This document shows positions 1 to 8,032 of a stretch of 64,000 bases of DNA, piece after piece. Positions within the stretch are counted from its first letter, which is position 1, and every line of letters begins with the position of its first letter. The stretch is from Streptomyces flaveolus. GTDB lineage: Bacteria; Actinomycetota; Actinomycetes; Streptomycetales; Streptomycetaceae. The notes under the pieces were generated by a model. It was not told the origin of the DNA and did no database searches. It saw only the letters and a program-made list of their open reading frames with translations. The stretch is taken from the NCBI RefSeq assembly GCF_000716535.1, contig NZ_JNWV01000004.1, positions 124,001 through 188,000 of the forward strand. The letters are read 5' to 3'. The position numbers and the translations under genes were made by a program.

Positions 1-99
1 CTCCTGACCACCCGGCCGCAGCCCGCGTGCGCGGAGCTGACGGCGGGTGGCGTAGCCGTCCGGTGCGAGCCGCCACCGGTAGACGGGCAGGGCACCCAT
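1..99 (-). CDS. RRQRL-motif zinc-binding-like protein, N-terminus only
   Basis: Only the first 33 codons are inside the window. The ATG overlaps the stop of the SpdB-like gene as TGATG, so the two are translationally coupled. The visible protein contains ATRRQLRARGLRPGG, matching the conserved N-terminal signature of proteins named RRQRL motif-containing zinc-binding proteins, which sit next to spdB genes in Streptomyces integrative elements. The zinc-binding part would lie further left. Function is unknown; context implies a role in element transfer. The open frame alone would be weak evidence, so the call depends on the signature and the coupling. Confidence 0.6.
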   Translation of the reverse strand, partial: MGALPVYRWRLAPDGYATRRQLRARGLRPGGQE

Positions 100-1196
100 C
101 ACGCGGCGCGCTCGGCGAGCAGGGCGTCACGCAGCTTGCGGGCGTTGGCCGGCGAGGTCCGCAGTTCCCGGCGGATGCCCTCGGCGGTGATCTGCCCGGC
201 GTCCAGTCCGGCCGTCGCCTTCCGCGCCTGAACCAACAGCTCCTCAGGTGTCCTGCGGGTACGGGGCGACTTCGCAGCAGCCGGAACCCGGCCGGTCACC
301 CGACGCGGGCGGGGCGATTCCGCCGGAGTGGTGCGGGCGGGGGGCGCCTCGATCGGCACCGGCCGGACGACCGGAACGACCGCCGGGATCGGCTTGCTCG
401 GTGTGGCCTGCTTGCCTAGATCGACCGGCACAGGATCGGGCACCACAAGCCGGGTCAGGGTGACCGTGGCCGGGGTCGATTCCGGCTGGTCAGCCATAGA
501 CCGTTCTCGGCCGTTCCCAGTCGATTCCTCCGCATTCGCGGCGGCAGTCGGTGTCGTGTTCCAGGCGGGCAGCTCCCACCCGGTGGCGACACTGGCGAGG
601 GCCTGCCCGGTGCCGTTACCCTGCCGGGCCCCTTCCAGCTCCGACCACGCGCCGGCGAGGTGGCCGGCGGTCTTTGCCTGGACGCGGGCGACGCGGGCAC
701 CGGCCGTGGTCACGGCCGTGAGTCGGGTCTCCTCGGTCACCGCGCCGGCCCGCAGGCGAGCACGGGCCACGGCCGCTTCGTCCCGCGCTTCCTGCTGGAT
801 CGACTGAATCTGATCGAGCGCGGTCGGGGTGAGCGCGGTCCGCTCCCACAGTCCGTGGACCAGCCACAGAGCCTTCGCGGCGATCGGCAACCACGCCACG
901 GCCAACCACGCGCCCACCGCATGGTCGGCGGTCAGAGCATGGGTGACCAGGACACCGGTCGCGATCGCCCCGAAGAACCAGCCAACCGCCGTCACGGTCC
1001 GGCTGTGGTCGCCCTGCGCAGCAAGGCGCCGCTCGTAGGCGAGGGTGGCCAGCCATCCGCCGTCGATACCGAGACCGACCACCAGGGCCACCGGCCACGG
1101 CATCGCGACACCGAGCCACATCATGACCACGGCCAGCGTGAGAACCATCGAGACGGCCGTCATCGCGACGGCCGGAAGTACGGTCTTGGCCTTCAC
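99..1196 (-). CDS. SpdB-like (DUF2637-type) plasmid-spread membrane protein
   Basis: Predicted 365-residue membrane protein. The GTG start at 1196 overlaps the TGA of the preceding gene (GTGA), which is why it is preferred over the much longer open frame reaching 1652. Four hydrophobic segments lie at about residues 4-28, 30-50, 65-85 and 90-112. A charged Ala/Glu/Arg-rich helix follows, then a proline-rich linker, then a C-terminal segment (about 315-365) resembling the helix-turn-helix found at the end of many Spd proteins. Spd proteins act with the TraB translocase to spread conjugated DNA along the mycelium. That function is inferred from family and operon position. Confidence 0.72.
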   Translation of the reverse strand: MKAKTVLPAVAMTAVSMVLTLAVVMMWLGVAMPWPVALVVGLGIDGGWLATLAYERRLAAQGDHSRTVTAVGWFFGAIATGVLVTHALTADHAVGAWLAVAWLPIAAKALWLVHGLWERTALTPTALDQIQSIQQEARDEAAVARARLRAGAVTEETRLTAVTTAGARVARVQAKTAGHLAGAWSELEGARQGNGTGQALASVATGWELPAWNTTPTAAANAEESTGNGRERSMADQPESTPATVTLTRLVVPDPVPVDLGKQATPSKPIPAVVPVVRPVPIEAPPARTTPAESPRPRRVTGRVPAAAKSPRTRRTPEELLVQARKATAGLDAGQITAEGIRRELRTSPANARKLRDALLAERAA

Positions 1197-1645
1197 GCCG
1201 CGCCCCCGATCGCCAGCAGGACCGCGAGCACGAGCAGGGCGCCGCCCGCCAGGGTGAGGTCGACGGCGCGGCGCAGGCAGGTGAACTTGGCGACCGCCAG
1301 GCGGGACAGGCCGGCGATGTCGGTGGCCAGGTCCCGCGAGACGGTGTCGGCGATCTCCTGCGCGGTGAGCGTGGCCCATAGCGGGAAGCCGTGCCGGCCG
1401 CTCAGGTTCGGGCGGACCGAGCGCAGCAGCAGACCGGCCGCCGCGAGCAGCACCGCCATACCGACGCCGCCGGCGATGCGGGCGGGCCAGGCCAGCGTGA
1501 GGTCGTGACCGACGGTCCAGGCCCCGGCGAGGACCGCGCCGACGAACGCCAGCAGAAGGCTGGTCTTGCCGTCCGTTCGCGCGATCTCCGCCTTCACCTC
1601 GGCGTGAGCGGCCACCAGGTCCCGGCCGGTGGTGGGGCGGTTCAT
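1193..1645 (-). CDS. Pycsar-effector-like (DUF5706) membrane protein
   Basis: A 150-residue protein whose N-terminal half (a helix with AEIARTDGKTSLLL followed by membrane segments at about 28-46 and 55-77, then a C-terminal segment at 129-150) looks like the PycTM/DUF5706 membrane effector domain of Pycsar anti-phage systems. Pycsar effectors depolarise the membrane when they sense cyclic CMP or UMP made by a cyclase. No uridylate or cytidylate cyclase gene is in the window. Start and stop overlap the genes on both sides by four bases, so it is an integral part of the transfer operon. It may serve transfer or entry exclusion rather than phage defence. The fold assignment is by eye. Confidence 0.65.
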   Translation of the reverse strand: MNRPTTGRDLVAAHAEVKAEIARTDGKTSLLLAFVGAVLAGAWTVGHDLTLAWPARIAGGVGMAVLLAAAGLLLRSVRPNLSGRHGFPLWATLTAQEIADTVSRDLATDIAGLSRLAVAKFTCLRRAVDLTLAGGALLVLAVLLAIGGAA

Positions 1646-1917
1646 GCGGCACCCCCGGGCAGGCTCGCCGTGGCCGCGCGGTTCGCCAGCGCGGCCCGCT
1701 CAGTCAGCACCCGGCGGCGGGCCCGGCGGATGCGGCGTTCGTCCAGCTCGCTCGGCGTGCGGTCCAGGGTGATGATCTGCGCGTCCAGCAGGTCGACGTC
1801 CTCCTTCGGGAACACGGGCTCCCGTTTCAGGCGTATGGAGACGTGACCTTTCGGTCTAAGCCCTCCGGGAGTGCCAAGGGCCCCGGGTCCCTCGCCCCCG
1901 CCGAGACGGGGCCTCAT
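1642..1917 (-). CDS. DUF6284-like small protein, start uncertain
   Basis: The C-terminal 55 or so residues (DLLDAQIITLDRTPSELDE, then an Arg-rich helix) match the DUF6284 family, found just upstream of spdB genes in Streptomyces elements. The stop overlaps the ATG of the next gene (ATGA). The N-terminus is unclear. The only in-frame ATG is at 1917, and the intervening residues are glycine/proline-rich and unlike the family. No good ribosome site precedes internal candidates such as the GTG at 1815. Either the true start is non-canonical or the 5' end has been replaced. Function unknown; probably the first gene of the transfer operon. Confidence 0.55.
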   Translation of the reverse strand: MRPRLGGGEGPGALGTPGGLRPKGHVSIRLKREPVFPKEDVDLLDAQIITLDRTPSELDERRIRRARRRVLTERAALANRAATASLPGGAA

Positions 1918-2039
1918 GACCCCTATCGGGGCCCTTTGTGGCGCTTCTTGCAGGTCAAAGCGTCCGTGAGCTGTGTCCCACCCAAGACAGACTGTGACAG
2001 CCCGTCAGGAGTAAGGAGCGACTCATTAGCGTTGGTGGT

Positions 2040-2108
2040 GTTGTACCAACAACTCAGAGTCTTCCCAGGGTTGTTGGGAACGTCAAGGCGAAGGGCGTAT
2101 GTTGTTGG
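2040..2108. promoter_or_regulatory. Candidate operators for the GntR regulator
   Basis: The heptamer TTGTTGG occurs at 2071-2077 and 2102-2108 and, inverted, at 2046-2052. The first site sits in GTTG-TAC-CAAC (2040-2050), a symmetric element of the kind HutC-type GntR repressors bind. All lie between the divergent transfer operon and the GntR gene. Binding is inferred from position and symmetry only. Confidence 0.45.
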
Positions 2109-2137
2109 CACAAGTCAGCCAAATGATGGGAGGAACC

Positions 2138-2899
2138 GTGAGGGAGCAACGCCCGAGGTACCACCGGATCGCTGATGACCTGCGAGGACAGATCGAGCGG
2201 GGCGAACTCGAACCAGGTGCCCAACTCCCCACCGAGTTCGAGTTGGTGGATCGATATGACGCGAGTCGGAACACTGTCCGATTGGCACTACGGCGCTTGA
2301 CCGAGGAAGGCCTCATCATCGCTGGTCAGGGGCGCGGAAGCTTCGTGCGTCGTAGCCTCAAGCCGGCCGTATGGGACTGGTCTGTCCTGGAGTCCCGCTC
2401 CAGGCATCAGTCCGACCAGCAGGGCGACCAGTGGGCCAGCATTGTGGCCGAAAGTGGCCGTCAACCTCGGCAGGAGGTCCGAGTATCGATCCGGCGCCCG
2501 CCCGCGGACGTGGCGGCACGCTTGCAGCTGGACCCTGAAACTGCACTCACCGTTGTACGAGAGCGCATTCGCATAGTGGACCAAGACCCCTATGCCCTCG
2601 CTGACTCGTACTTCCCCGAGGAACTAGTTCGGGGCACACCCCTGATGCTTCCTGAGGATGTGTCAGCTCCCGGTGGCGTCTTGGCGAGTGTCGGTCTCGT
2701 GCAGGCACGCTATCGGGATGAGATCACCGTGCGAATGCCTACCCGCGCAGAGATCGAGAAGCTGTCCCTGCCCTCTGCAACGCCTGTAGCCGTCCACATG
2801 CGCACCGGCTACGACAAGAACGACCGTCCACTACGGGTGATGATCACGATTCTCCCGGGGGACCGCCATGTCATCGCATACGACGTTGCAGCCGAATGA
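2138..2899 (+). CDS. GntR/HutC-family transcriptional regulator
   Basis: A 253-residue regulator. Residues about 8-75 form the GntR winged helix-turn-helix (LPTEFELVDRYDASRNTVR, then a wing ending GQGRGSFV). Residues about 95-245 resemble the UTRA effector-binding domain. The GTG at 2138 is chosen because GGGAGGA lies four bases upstream; an in-frame ATG at 2099 lacks such a site. In AICEs, regulators of this class (for example KorSA of pSAM2) repress transfer functions. The divergent transfer operon and the repeated heptamers in the intergenic region fit that role, but the ligand and targets are inferred. Confidence 0.85.
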   Translation: MREQRPRYHRIADDLRGQIERGELEPGAQLPTEFELVDRYDASRNTVRLALRRLTEEGLIIAGQGRGSFVRRSLKPAVWDWSVLESRSRHQSDQQGDQWASIVAESGRQPRQEVRVSIRRPPADVAARLQLDPETALTVVRERIRIVDQDPYALADSYFPEELVRGTPLMLPEDVSAPGGVLASVGLVQARYRDEITVRMPTRAEIEKLSLPSATPVAVHMRTGYDKNDRPLRVMITILPGDRHVIAYDVAAE

Positions 2900-2921
2900 C
2901 GTCGCCCAGGAGGCCTCCGGC

Positions 2922-3605
2922 GTGACAGTGCTGAAGAGAATCGATCCGACATTTCCGAACGATCGGCACCCTGAGAAGGTCTGGTACACGTCCTACGGTT
3001 CCAACATGCACCTGGATCGTCTGGCTGCGTACATCAAGGGAGGACGGCCACCGGGGGCAAACAGGGAGTACCCCGGGTGCCGGAATCCGACAATGCCGTC
3101 CCGGTCTGTCCCTGTGGAACTGACGGGCGCGATGTACTTCGCTACGGAGTCCCCTGTTTGGGGTGGTGGACGAGCCTTCTACGACCCGGGAGCGCGAGGT
3201 CGCGTGCTGGCCAGAGCCCATCTTGTGTCGGTTGGTCAGTTCTCAGACATCGCAGCGCAGGAGATGTACCGGGAGCCTGGAGCAGAAATCGATCTATCCA
3301 CCGTTCTCACAGAGGGGCGTGCAGTCTTGGGAGACGGACGGTACGAAACACTCGTGTGCGCCGGCCAATTGGATGGGCTCCCCGTTCTCACTTTCACCGC
3401 CCCTTGGGGGGTCAACGACGTGCGATGGGTGGCCCCGTCGGCTGCGTACATCCGCTTCCTGGCCCACGGGCTTCTGACGGCTGGCGCTTGGGATGCCGAT
3501 GCGGTCGCCTCTTACGTCGCTGCTTGCCCTGGTGCATCGGACCGCTGGTCGGAAGACGCCATCGCGGCCTTGCTGCGTGAAGGGTCCGGAGGTGCCACCC
3601 GCTGA
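2922..3605 (+). CDS. Gamma-glutamylcyclotransferase-fold protein
   Basis: A 227-residue protein starting at a GTG preceded by AGGAGG at 2908-2913, 22 bases after the regulator gene, so probably co-transcribed. WYTSYGSNM near residue 22 is the characteristic YGSN loop of the GGCT/AIG2 fold, which binds the gamma-glutamyl group. A conserved-looking glutamate follows in FATESPVWGGGRAFYDP, a candidate catalytic acid. Such enzymes cyclise gamma-glutamyl amines to 5-oxoproline. The substrate here is unknown. As I recall, similar Streptomyces proteins have sometimes been labelled histone deacetylase; nothing in this sequence supports that. Confidence 0.65.
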   Translation: MTVLKRIDPTFPNDRHPEKVWYTSYGSNMHLDRLAAYIKGGRPPGANREYPGCRNPTMPSRSVPVELTGAMYFATESPVWGGGRAFYDPGARGRVLARAHLVSVGQFSDIAAQEMYREPGAEIDLSTVLTEGRAVLGDGRYETLVCAGQLDGLPVLTFTAPWGVNDVRWVAPSAAYIRFLAHGLLTAGAWDADAVASYVAACPGASDRWSEDAIAALLREGSGGATR

Positions 3606-3675
3606 ACGCCCGCCGAAGCTAGTTGCTGCGGCGGGCGGTGGCTGTATCTGGCCTTCATGGCTACCCGGCTACGAA

Positions 3676-4887
3676 TCACGTGCCTTCGGAAGAGGGCGCC
3701 GCAGCCGGCCAACTGGTACCGCTACCGGTCTCCTTCACCCACTCTTCATAGCGCCAGCGCAGAGCATCGGGGTGCGGGGGGCGAGCGAGGCCACGGAGAT
3801 GCGGAGTCGTGATGCCCATTTGCTCAAGCGTTGGGCCACCCGGTCGGGTGACTACATCGAGCGTCTCCGGATCAAAGGCAAATAGGTAGGCATCGAAGGC
3901 ACGGTGGAGCGCGGCGTTGAGAGGGATGCCGTTACGAGGATCATTCGTGCCGTCCTCCGCAACAGGACACAAATGAGCTGCCTCCAGCATCTCTGGGACG
4001 CTGACGCCGGAGAGCGGGCAGCGAGGAGCGTAACGCTGGAAGACGCGCAGCTTGAAGCGTGACTGCCCGGGCCTAACGCGGACGTTTCGCCGCTCTTGTC
4101 GGCTTCCGTTACCTGTCAGACCAAATGGTTCCTCGTCTGAGTGATCCTCGCGGAGGATCTGCGAGGGCGGTTCCTCCTCGTACGACAGCAGGAAGGTGCT
4201 GCTCTGGTCGTCCCACCCCTCAACCCATGCGAACCGAACGATGCGCCATTTTGAGCGAGGCGTGGGCTTCGCCAGCACAAAGATAGGGAGCCTCAGGTTC
4301 GCAGCCGCCTTCATGGCGTCGATCTCCGCCGTATCACGGCCTGTACCCCTCTCGGTTTTTGGGTACCGGTAGAGCGCGCCGTCTTCAGTGAGGTCGTCCG
4401 GGTAGTGAGCTCCGGTGTGCAGGACACCGACCGCCACGCCACCCGCGTGAATGGCGCCAGTTCTCGCCACGTCCACCCAGATGCCCTGGCCACCTCCGTA
4501 CGCGCCGAACTCTCGGAGCGCCCTGGGAGCAACTCTATTCAGATCCGTGTTTGTGGCCCGGAGGTGCGCCCAAACAGCGTGACGCCAAGCTCGCTCCCCC
4601 TCGATCGTTTCGGGAGTGGCGTCAATGATGGAAAAGTCCAGCTTGTCAAGGATTCTGTTGCTATGCGCCTTACCGCCGCTGATTCGAGGCTCAGGAAGGC
4701 TGCCGTGCTGATGGCGGTAGGCCACGTTGGCGATCGCCTTAGCGTCATACAGCCGGCCCTGGTGTTGAACGTAGAACTGACGCGGCTGATCAAAGCCGTT
4801 ATCAGATAGGAAGGCCTCGCGGCCTACTCTGTCGCACTCCTTCATCGCCTGGAGTACGGCGTCACGATTGATTCCACCCCTAACCAT
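3676..4887 (-). CDS. ScoMcrA-headed HNH restriction endonuclease
   Basis: A 403-residue protein. Residues about 5-72 (INRDAVLQAMKECDRVGREA, then YDAKAIANVAY) resemble the N-terminal head domain of ScoMcrA, the type IV enzyme on SLP1. A central region with GIWVDVARTGAIHAGG and VLHTGAHYPDDL resembles a PUA/SRA-like base-reading module. The C-terminus carries an HNH_2-type nuclease (PRCPLSG, EAAHLCPVAEDGTNDPRNGI, LHRAFDAYLFAFDP). It probably cleaves modified foreign DNA. No sulfur-binding domain is evident, so specificity may differ from ScoMcrA. The ATG at 4887 is chosen because the head domain begins right after it; no clear ribosome site is visible. Confidence 0.75.
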   Translation of the reverse strand: MVRGGINRDAVLQAMKECDRVGREAFLSDNGFDQPRQFYVQHQGRLYDAKAIANVAYRHQHGSLPEPRISGGKAHSNRILDKLDFSIIDATPETIEGERAWRHAVWAHLRATNTDLNRVAPRALREFGAYGGGQGIWVDVARTGAIHAGGVAVGVLHTGAHYPDDLTEDGALYRYPKTERGTGRDTAEIDAMKAAANLRLPIFVLAKPTPRSKWRIVRFAWVEGWDDQSSTFLLSYEEEPPSQILREDHSDEEPFGLTGNGSRQERRNVRVRPGQSRFKLRVFQRYAPRCPLSGVSVPEMLEAAHLCPVAEDGTNDPRNGIPLNAALHRAFDAYLFAFDPETLDVVTRPGGPTLEQMGITTPHLRGLARPPHPDALRWRYEEWVKETGSGTSWPAAAPSSEGT

Positions 4888-5357
4888 GACGCCAGCGTAG
4901 GGGGCACCACTGACACGAGGCCTACGATTTGCGACCGAGAGCCCCCCACCCGCACGCCAACTGCGGCATCCATCGGCAGGGCTCCGCAGCTCTGCCAAGA
5001 CACGCCGTGCCAGGCGCGCCGTCCAGCTGCCAGGCTGTCAGCCGGCGGTGGGTCGGTGACTGGGTTGCAACCTCCTCACGGGGTCAAGAGCCCGCACCGT
5101 GTCTCCGCCCCGGCTGGTCGCGCCCGGCGGCTGCGGGCATGAAGTGGAAGACACCCTCTGTGGCTGGGGCGGTCGGCTCCGCGGCTTTATGCAGCCACTT
5201 TTGGGGAGCCTGGAAGATCACGGCCCCAACGTCGTGAGTTACGGGCAGGTTCACAGACTGCCCGACTCACCATCAGCTTACGGGGCCATGATCACTCCCC
5301 CCCCCAAGCAGCTCCAGCCCAAAGCCGCTCTGCCGACCTATGACGGTAAGTGACACG
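4888..5357. other. Non-coding gap between two nuclease genes
   Basis: 470 bases separate the HNH gene and the end of the OLD gene. I see no credible gene. A run of nine C residues lies at about 5297-5305. Both flanking genes are on the minus strand, so the promoter of the HNH gene should lie here, but no convincing -10/-35 pair was recognised. Confidence 0.5.
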
Positions 5358-7337
5358 TTAGCTTTCTCCGCCTCTCAGGTCTGACATGAAATTATGCAAC
5401 ACGTCAACCAATTCCTCAGGAGGTCCGCCAATCGCGGAAGCCAATTCCACCCCATCTCTCCGCTTTTTGAAGTGCCGCCCAAGGAAGTGAAGGTAAATCT
5501 CATCGAGTATCTCCTCTCCAGGAGCCCATCGAATCAGTTGTGCTGCTGACATTTCTCCTACTTCCTGCTCGGCGATATCCCAATATTCCTTTACGGTTGC
5601 CCGCATGGTTGCGGGATTGGGCAATCGGGACTCGATGAAATTCCAGAACTCGTCCTCGCTCACGCCACGACTGGCCAGTTCGCCGCGCGTCTTGTGATCC
5701 ATGAGGCGAATATTCCCAATTCGCCGCGCAACTCGATTGATCACCATGGCTGGACGTAGCTTTTCGGTGCTACGACGGATCGCTTGTCTTACGGTATCGG
5801 CGGTTACTTCCTTGACGGGTGAGTGACGCGACAGAACGGAGGTAATTCCTTGTGGTTGAAGCAAATAGTTTTCAATTTCCCGACAGTCAAGAATGTAAAC
5901 ACTTTCAGATCGGGACAGTCTATCCATGATTGCCGGTGCAAGCTCGTCCCGGTCGCGCAAATAAAGGACTCGACGCGCCCCGATTCGATCAGTCTCTGCT
6001 AGCCAACTGGCAAACAGATCGGCAAGCCTAGCGTTATCGCCACCGCCTCCCGAAATTACTGATACCCGTGGATTCCTTATCACCTCCGGAAACCAGGCGG
6101 TCAGGATATCTACATCTGATGGCCCCTCTACGACGAGAATCCGATCAGCGGACAACACGTCTGAGAGGCGGACCCCCAAGGAGCGCAGGAGCTCCAGCGG
6201 AGCTTCATCAACCGTCGATAGCTGTGAGGCACCTTCAGTCCGGGTTACTTGCCAAAGCTGGTTACCTCCGGGTGTCCAGTCGAGCATCACGGGGCTGTGT
6301 GTAGCGGCGATGATTAGCCTGTCGGAGGCCCACGAGTTAAATAGGCCGAGCAATGCACGTTGCGCTGCTGGGTGCAGATTCGTCTCAGGTTCCTCCACTA
6401 CGAGTACCGATGGAGGTTCCTGTGTTAGCCCCACGACAAGGGTGAGCAGAAGTTGTTCTACCCCTGTTCCTAGCTCCGTCAGGTTGTGCCGGAATCCATG
6501 ATTAAAAGGATCAGAGAACGCCACTTCGAGCGTATTACTTACCGTGGGTGTTTCCAGCCTCCCAACATCGGGAACCATCTGGGAAATCAACTCACGGAGC
6601 TCCTCCATGAGCTGGAAGCGGTTTGTTTGCAAATCGAGAAGTACGGCCGGAAGATTGCTGCCCGTTGGGTCTAGGCGCGGCTCGCTTGCGAGGCTGGCTG
6701 AACGAGGGGAACCGCCTCGGAGGGCCTTGAAGTGATAGAAATTAGAGCGCCAGAGGTCTAGCTCCTCCCAAATGGGAACAAGTTCCTGCATCTGCGACCG
6801 CAGCGACTCCATAGGACTGTAACTACTCGAAGCCCAGCGCTCCGAAAGGGTGACGCCGCCTCCAGTTGCACCTGACTGGTCTGGTGCGACTGCCTGAAAA
6901 CTGTATCCATGGCGTTTATCTGAAGTGATTCGCGCAACACATACTAGATCGGATGAGGGCCAACTTGCTTTGATCTCGAAGATGGAGAATCCTTCACCTG
7001 CTCTAATTCCGAACACTATCTGGATCTCTTGAAAGATCTCCTCGGCCGTAAGGAGCTCGCTCGGAATTCCGCGAATTCTGCTGAGGATGTCAGAGCGTGT
7101 TGCTTCAGACAGTCGGAAGGTGGCCGTCACGCGTGGGGCGGAGAATGAGCCGGCATTTTGATATCCGACTCCATGTTCATATCCAATGGTTCCGGCTATG
7201 ACATCCAGTGCCGACAGAAGGGAAGACTTTCCGCTATTGTTCGTACCTGATACGAGGATCAGGCCGCTTGTGGGAAGTATCCAATCGGCTTTCTGGAAGG
7301 CTCGATAGTTTTCAAGTGTGACGCGACGCAGCTCCAT
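5358..7337 (-). CDS. OLD-family ATPase with TOPRIM nuclease domain
   Basis: A 659-residue protein. The N-terminal ABC-type ATPase has Walker A GTNNSGKSS near residues 30-38, Walker B VLVVEEPETNLHP, and the switch motif AATHSP. The C-terminal TOPRIM domain has RILVVEGPSDVDIL (catalytic Glu) and YLRDRDEL (Asp-x-Asp). This is the layout of OLD (overcoming lysogenization defect) nucleases, several of which defend against phage; Gabija GajA is a relative. No UvrD-type helicase partner is adjacent, so it looks like a stand-alone class 1 OLD. Its sequence is visibly richer in A+T than its neighbours and uses AGA, ATA and CTA codons rare in Streptomyces, implying recent transfer. The ATG at 7337 begins right at the conserved N-terminal strand. 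Confidence 0.88.
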   Translation of the reverse strand: MELRRVTLENYRAFQKADWILPTSGLILVSGTNNSGKSSLLSALDVIAGTIGYEHGVGYQNAGSFSAPRVTATFRLSEATRSDILSRIRGIPSELLTAEEIFQEIQIVFGIRAGEGFSIFEIKASWPSSDLVCVARITSDKRHGYSFQAVAPDQSGATGGGVTLSERWASSSYSPMESLRSQMQELVPIWEELDLWRSNFYHFKALRGGSPRSASLASEPRLDPTGSNLPAVLLDLQTNRFQLMEELRELISQMVPDVGRLETPTVSNTLEVAFSDPFNHGFRHNLTELGTGVEQLLLTLVVGLTQEPPSVLVVEEPETNLHPAAQRALLGLFNSWASDRLIIAATHSPVMLDWTPGGNQLWQVTRTEGASQLSTVDEAPLELLRSLGVRLSDVLSADRILVVEGPSDVDILTAWFPEVIRNPRVSVISGGGGDNARLADLFASWLAETDRIGARRVLYLRDRDELAPAIMDRLSRSESVYILDCREIENYLLQPQGITSVLSRHSPVKEVTADTVRQAIRRSTEKLRPAMVINRVARRIGNIRLMDHKTRGELASRGVSEDEFWNFIESRLPNPATMRATVKEYWDIAEQEVGEMSAAQLIRWAPGEEILDEIYLHFLGRHFKKRRDGVELASAIGGPPEELVDVLHNFMSDLRGGES

Positions 7338-8032
7338 GGGAGAATGCTGGCACTCGCAGTGGGGTCCTGCAGCCCGTTTTGCCGAAATAGTTTGTGCCGA
7401 CTGTCTGTCGACGGTCCAGCTGGCGCGGATGGACGGGCGACGTAGCTGGGGAACGTGGCAGCTCACCACGGCACCAGAACCAGAGGACCGTGCCGGCAAG
7501 ATGGGCTATTGACCAGCTGCTTTCGCTCCCGGTCAGCCCTCTTCGCCAAGCAGGTGAGCTGACGGTTGGGCAAGCCCTCTGGGCCGTCCCTGGGCCGTCC
7601 GACGCTGACAGTCGATGCCCATGGGTGATGACCCCCACCCCGCTCTGGCCTGGGCCCCCGCAGATGATTTGCCACACTGGACGTGTTATGGCTACACCCG
7701 GAGAACTGGCATTTGTCAAGGTCATTGGTTGCAGCTGACACAACGCCTGACACCAACAGCAACGAACGGCAGCGGTCAGCCAGGGATGGCAGCGGACTGC
7801 GGACCGCGGCGCAGAGCGGGAGCACCGACCTGAAGACGCTGCATGATTGACCTGATAAAGATGCGGCCCGATCTCGCAGCGGCATGGCGTGCGGCCATCC
7901 TCTGGCCAAGAACCTGCCGGCCAGCCTCTGACTGCTGGAGGACGGCCAGGTCATGGGCCGCATCGCCTCTGATCGGTGGCCGGTCTTGAAAACCGCTGCG
8001 GCAGTGTCAGTGTCGCGTGTCAGGCTGTGGCC
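7338..8032. other. Divergent non-coding region with tRNA-Ser-like arm
   Basis: 695 bases lie between the divergent OLD and SRA-HNH genes and should hold both promoters. No convincing gene is present. At 7981-7995 the sequence CGGTCTTGAAAACCG matches a tRNA-Ser(UGA) anticodon stem-loop, but no T-arm or acceptor follows, so it is not a tRNA gene. Confidence 0.5.

Noticed and set aside
2922..3605. Histone deacetylase function for this gene
   Set aside because: The visible YGSN motif and short length fit the gamma-glutamylcyclotransferase fold; no deacetylase His-Asp motifs are seen.
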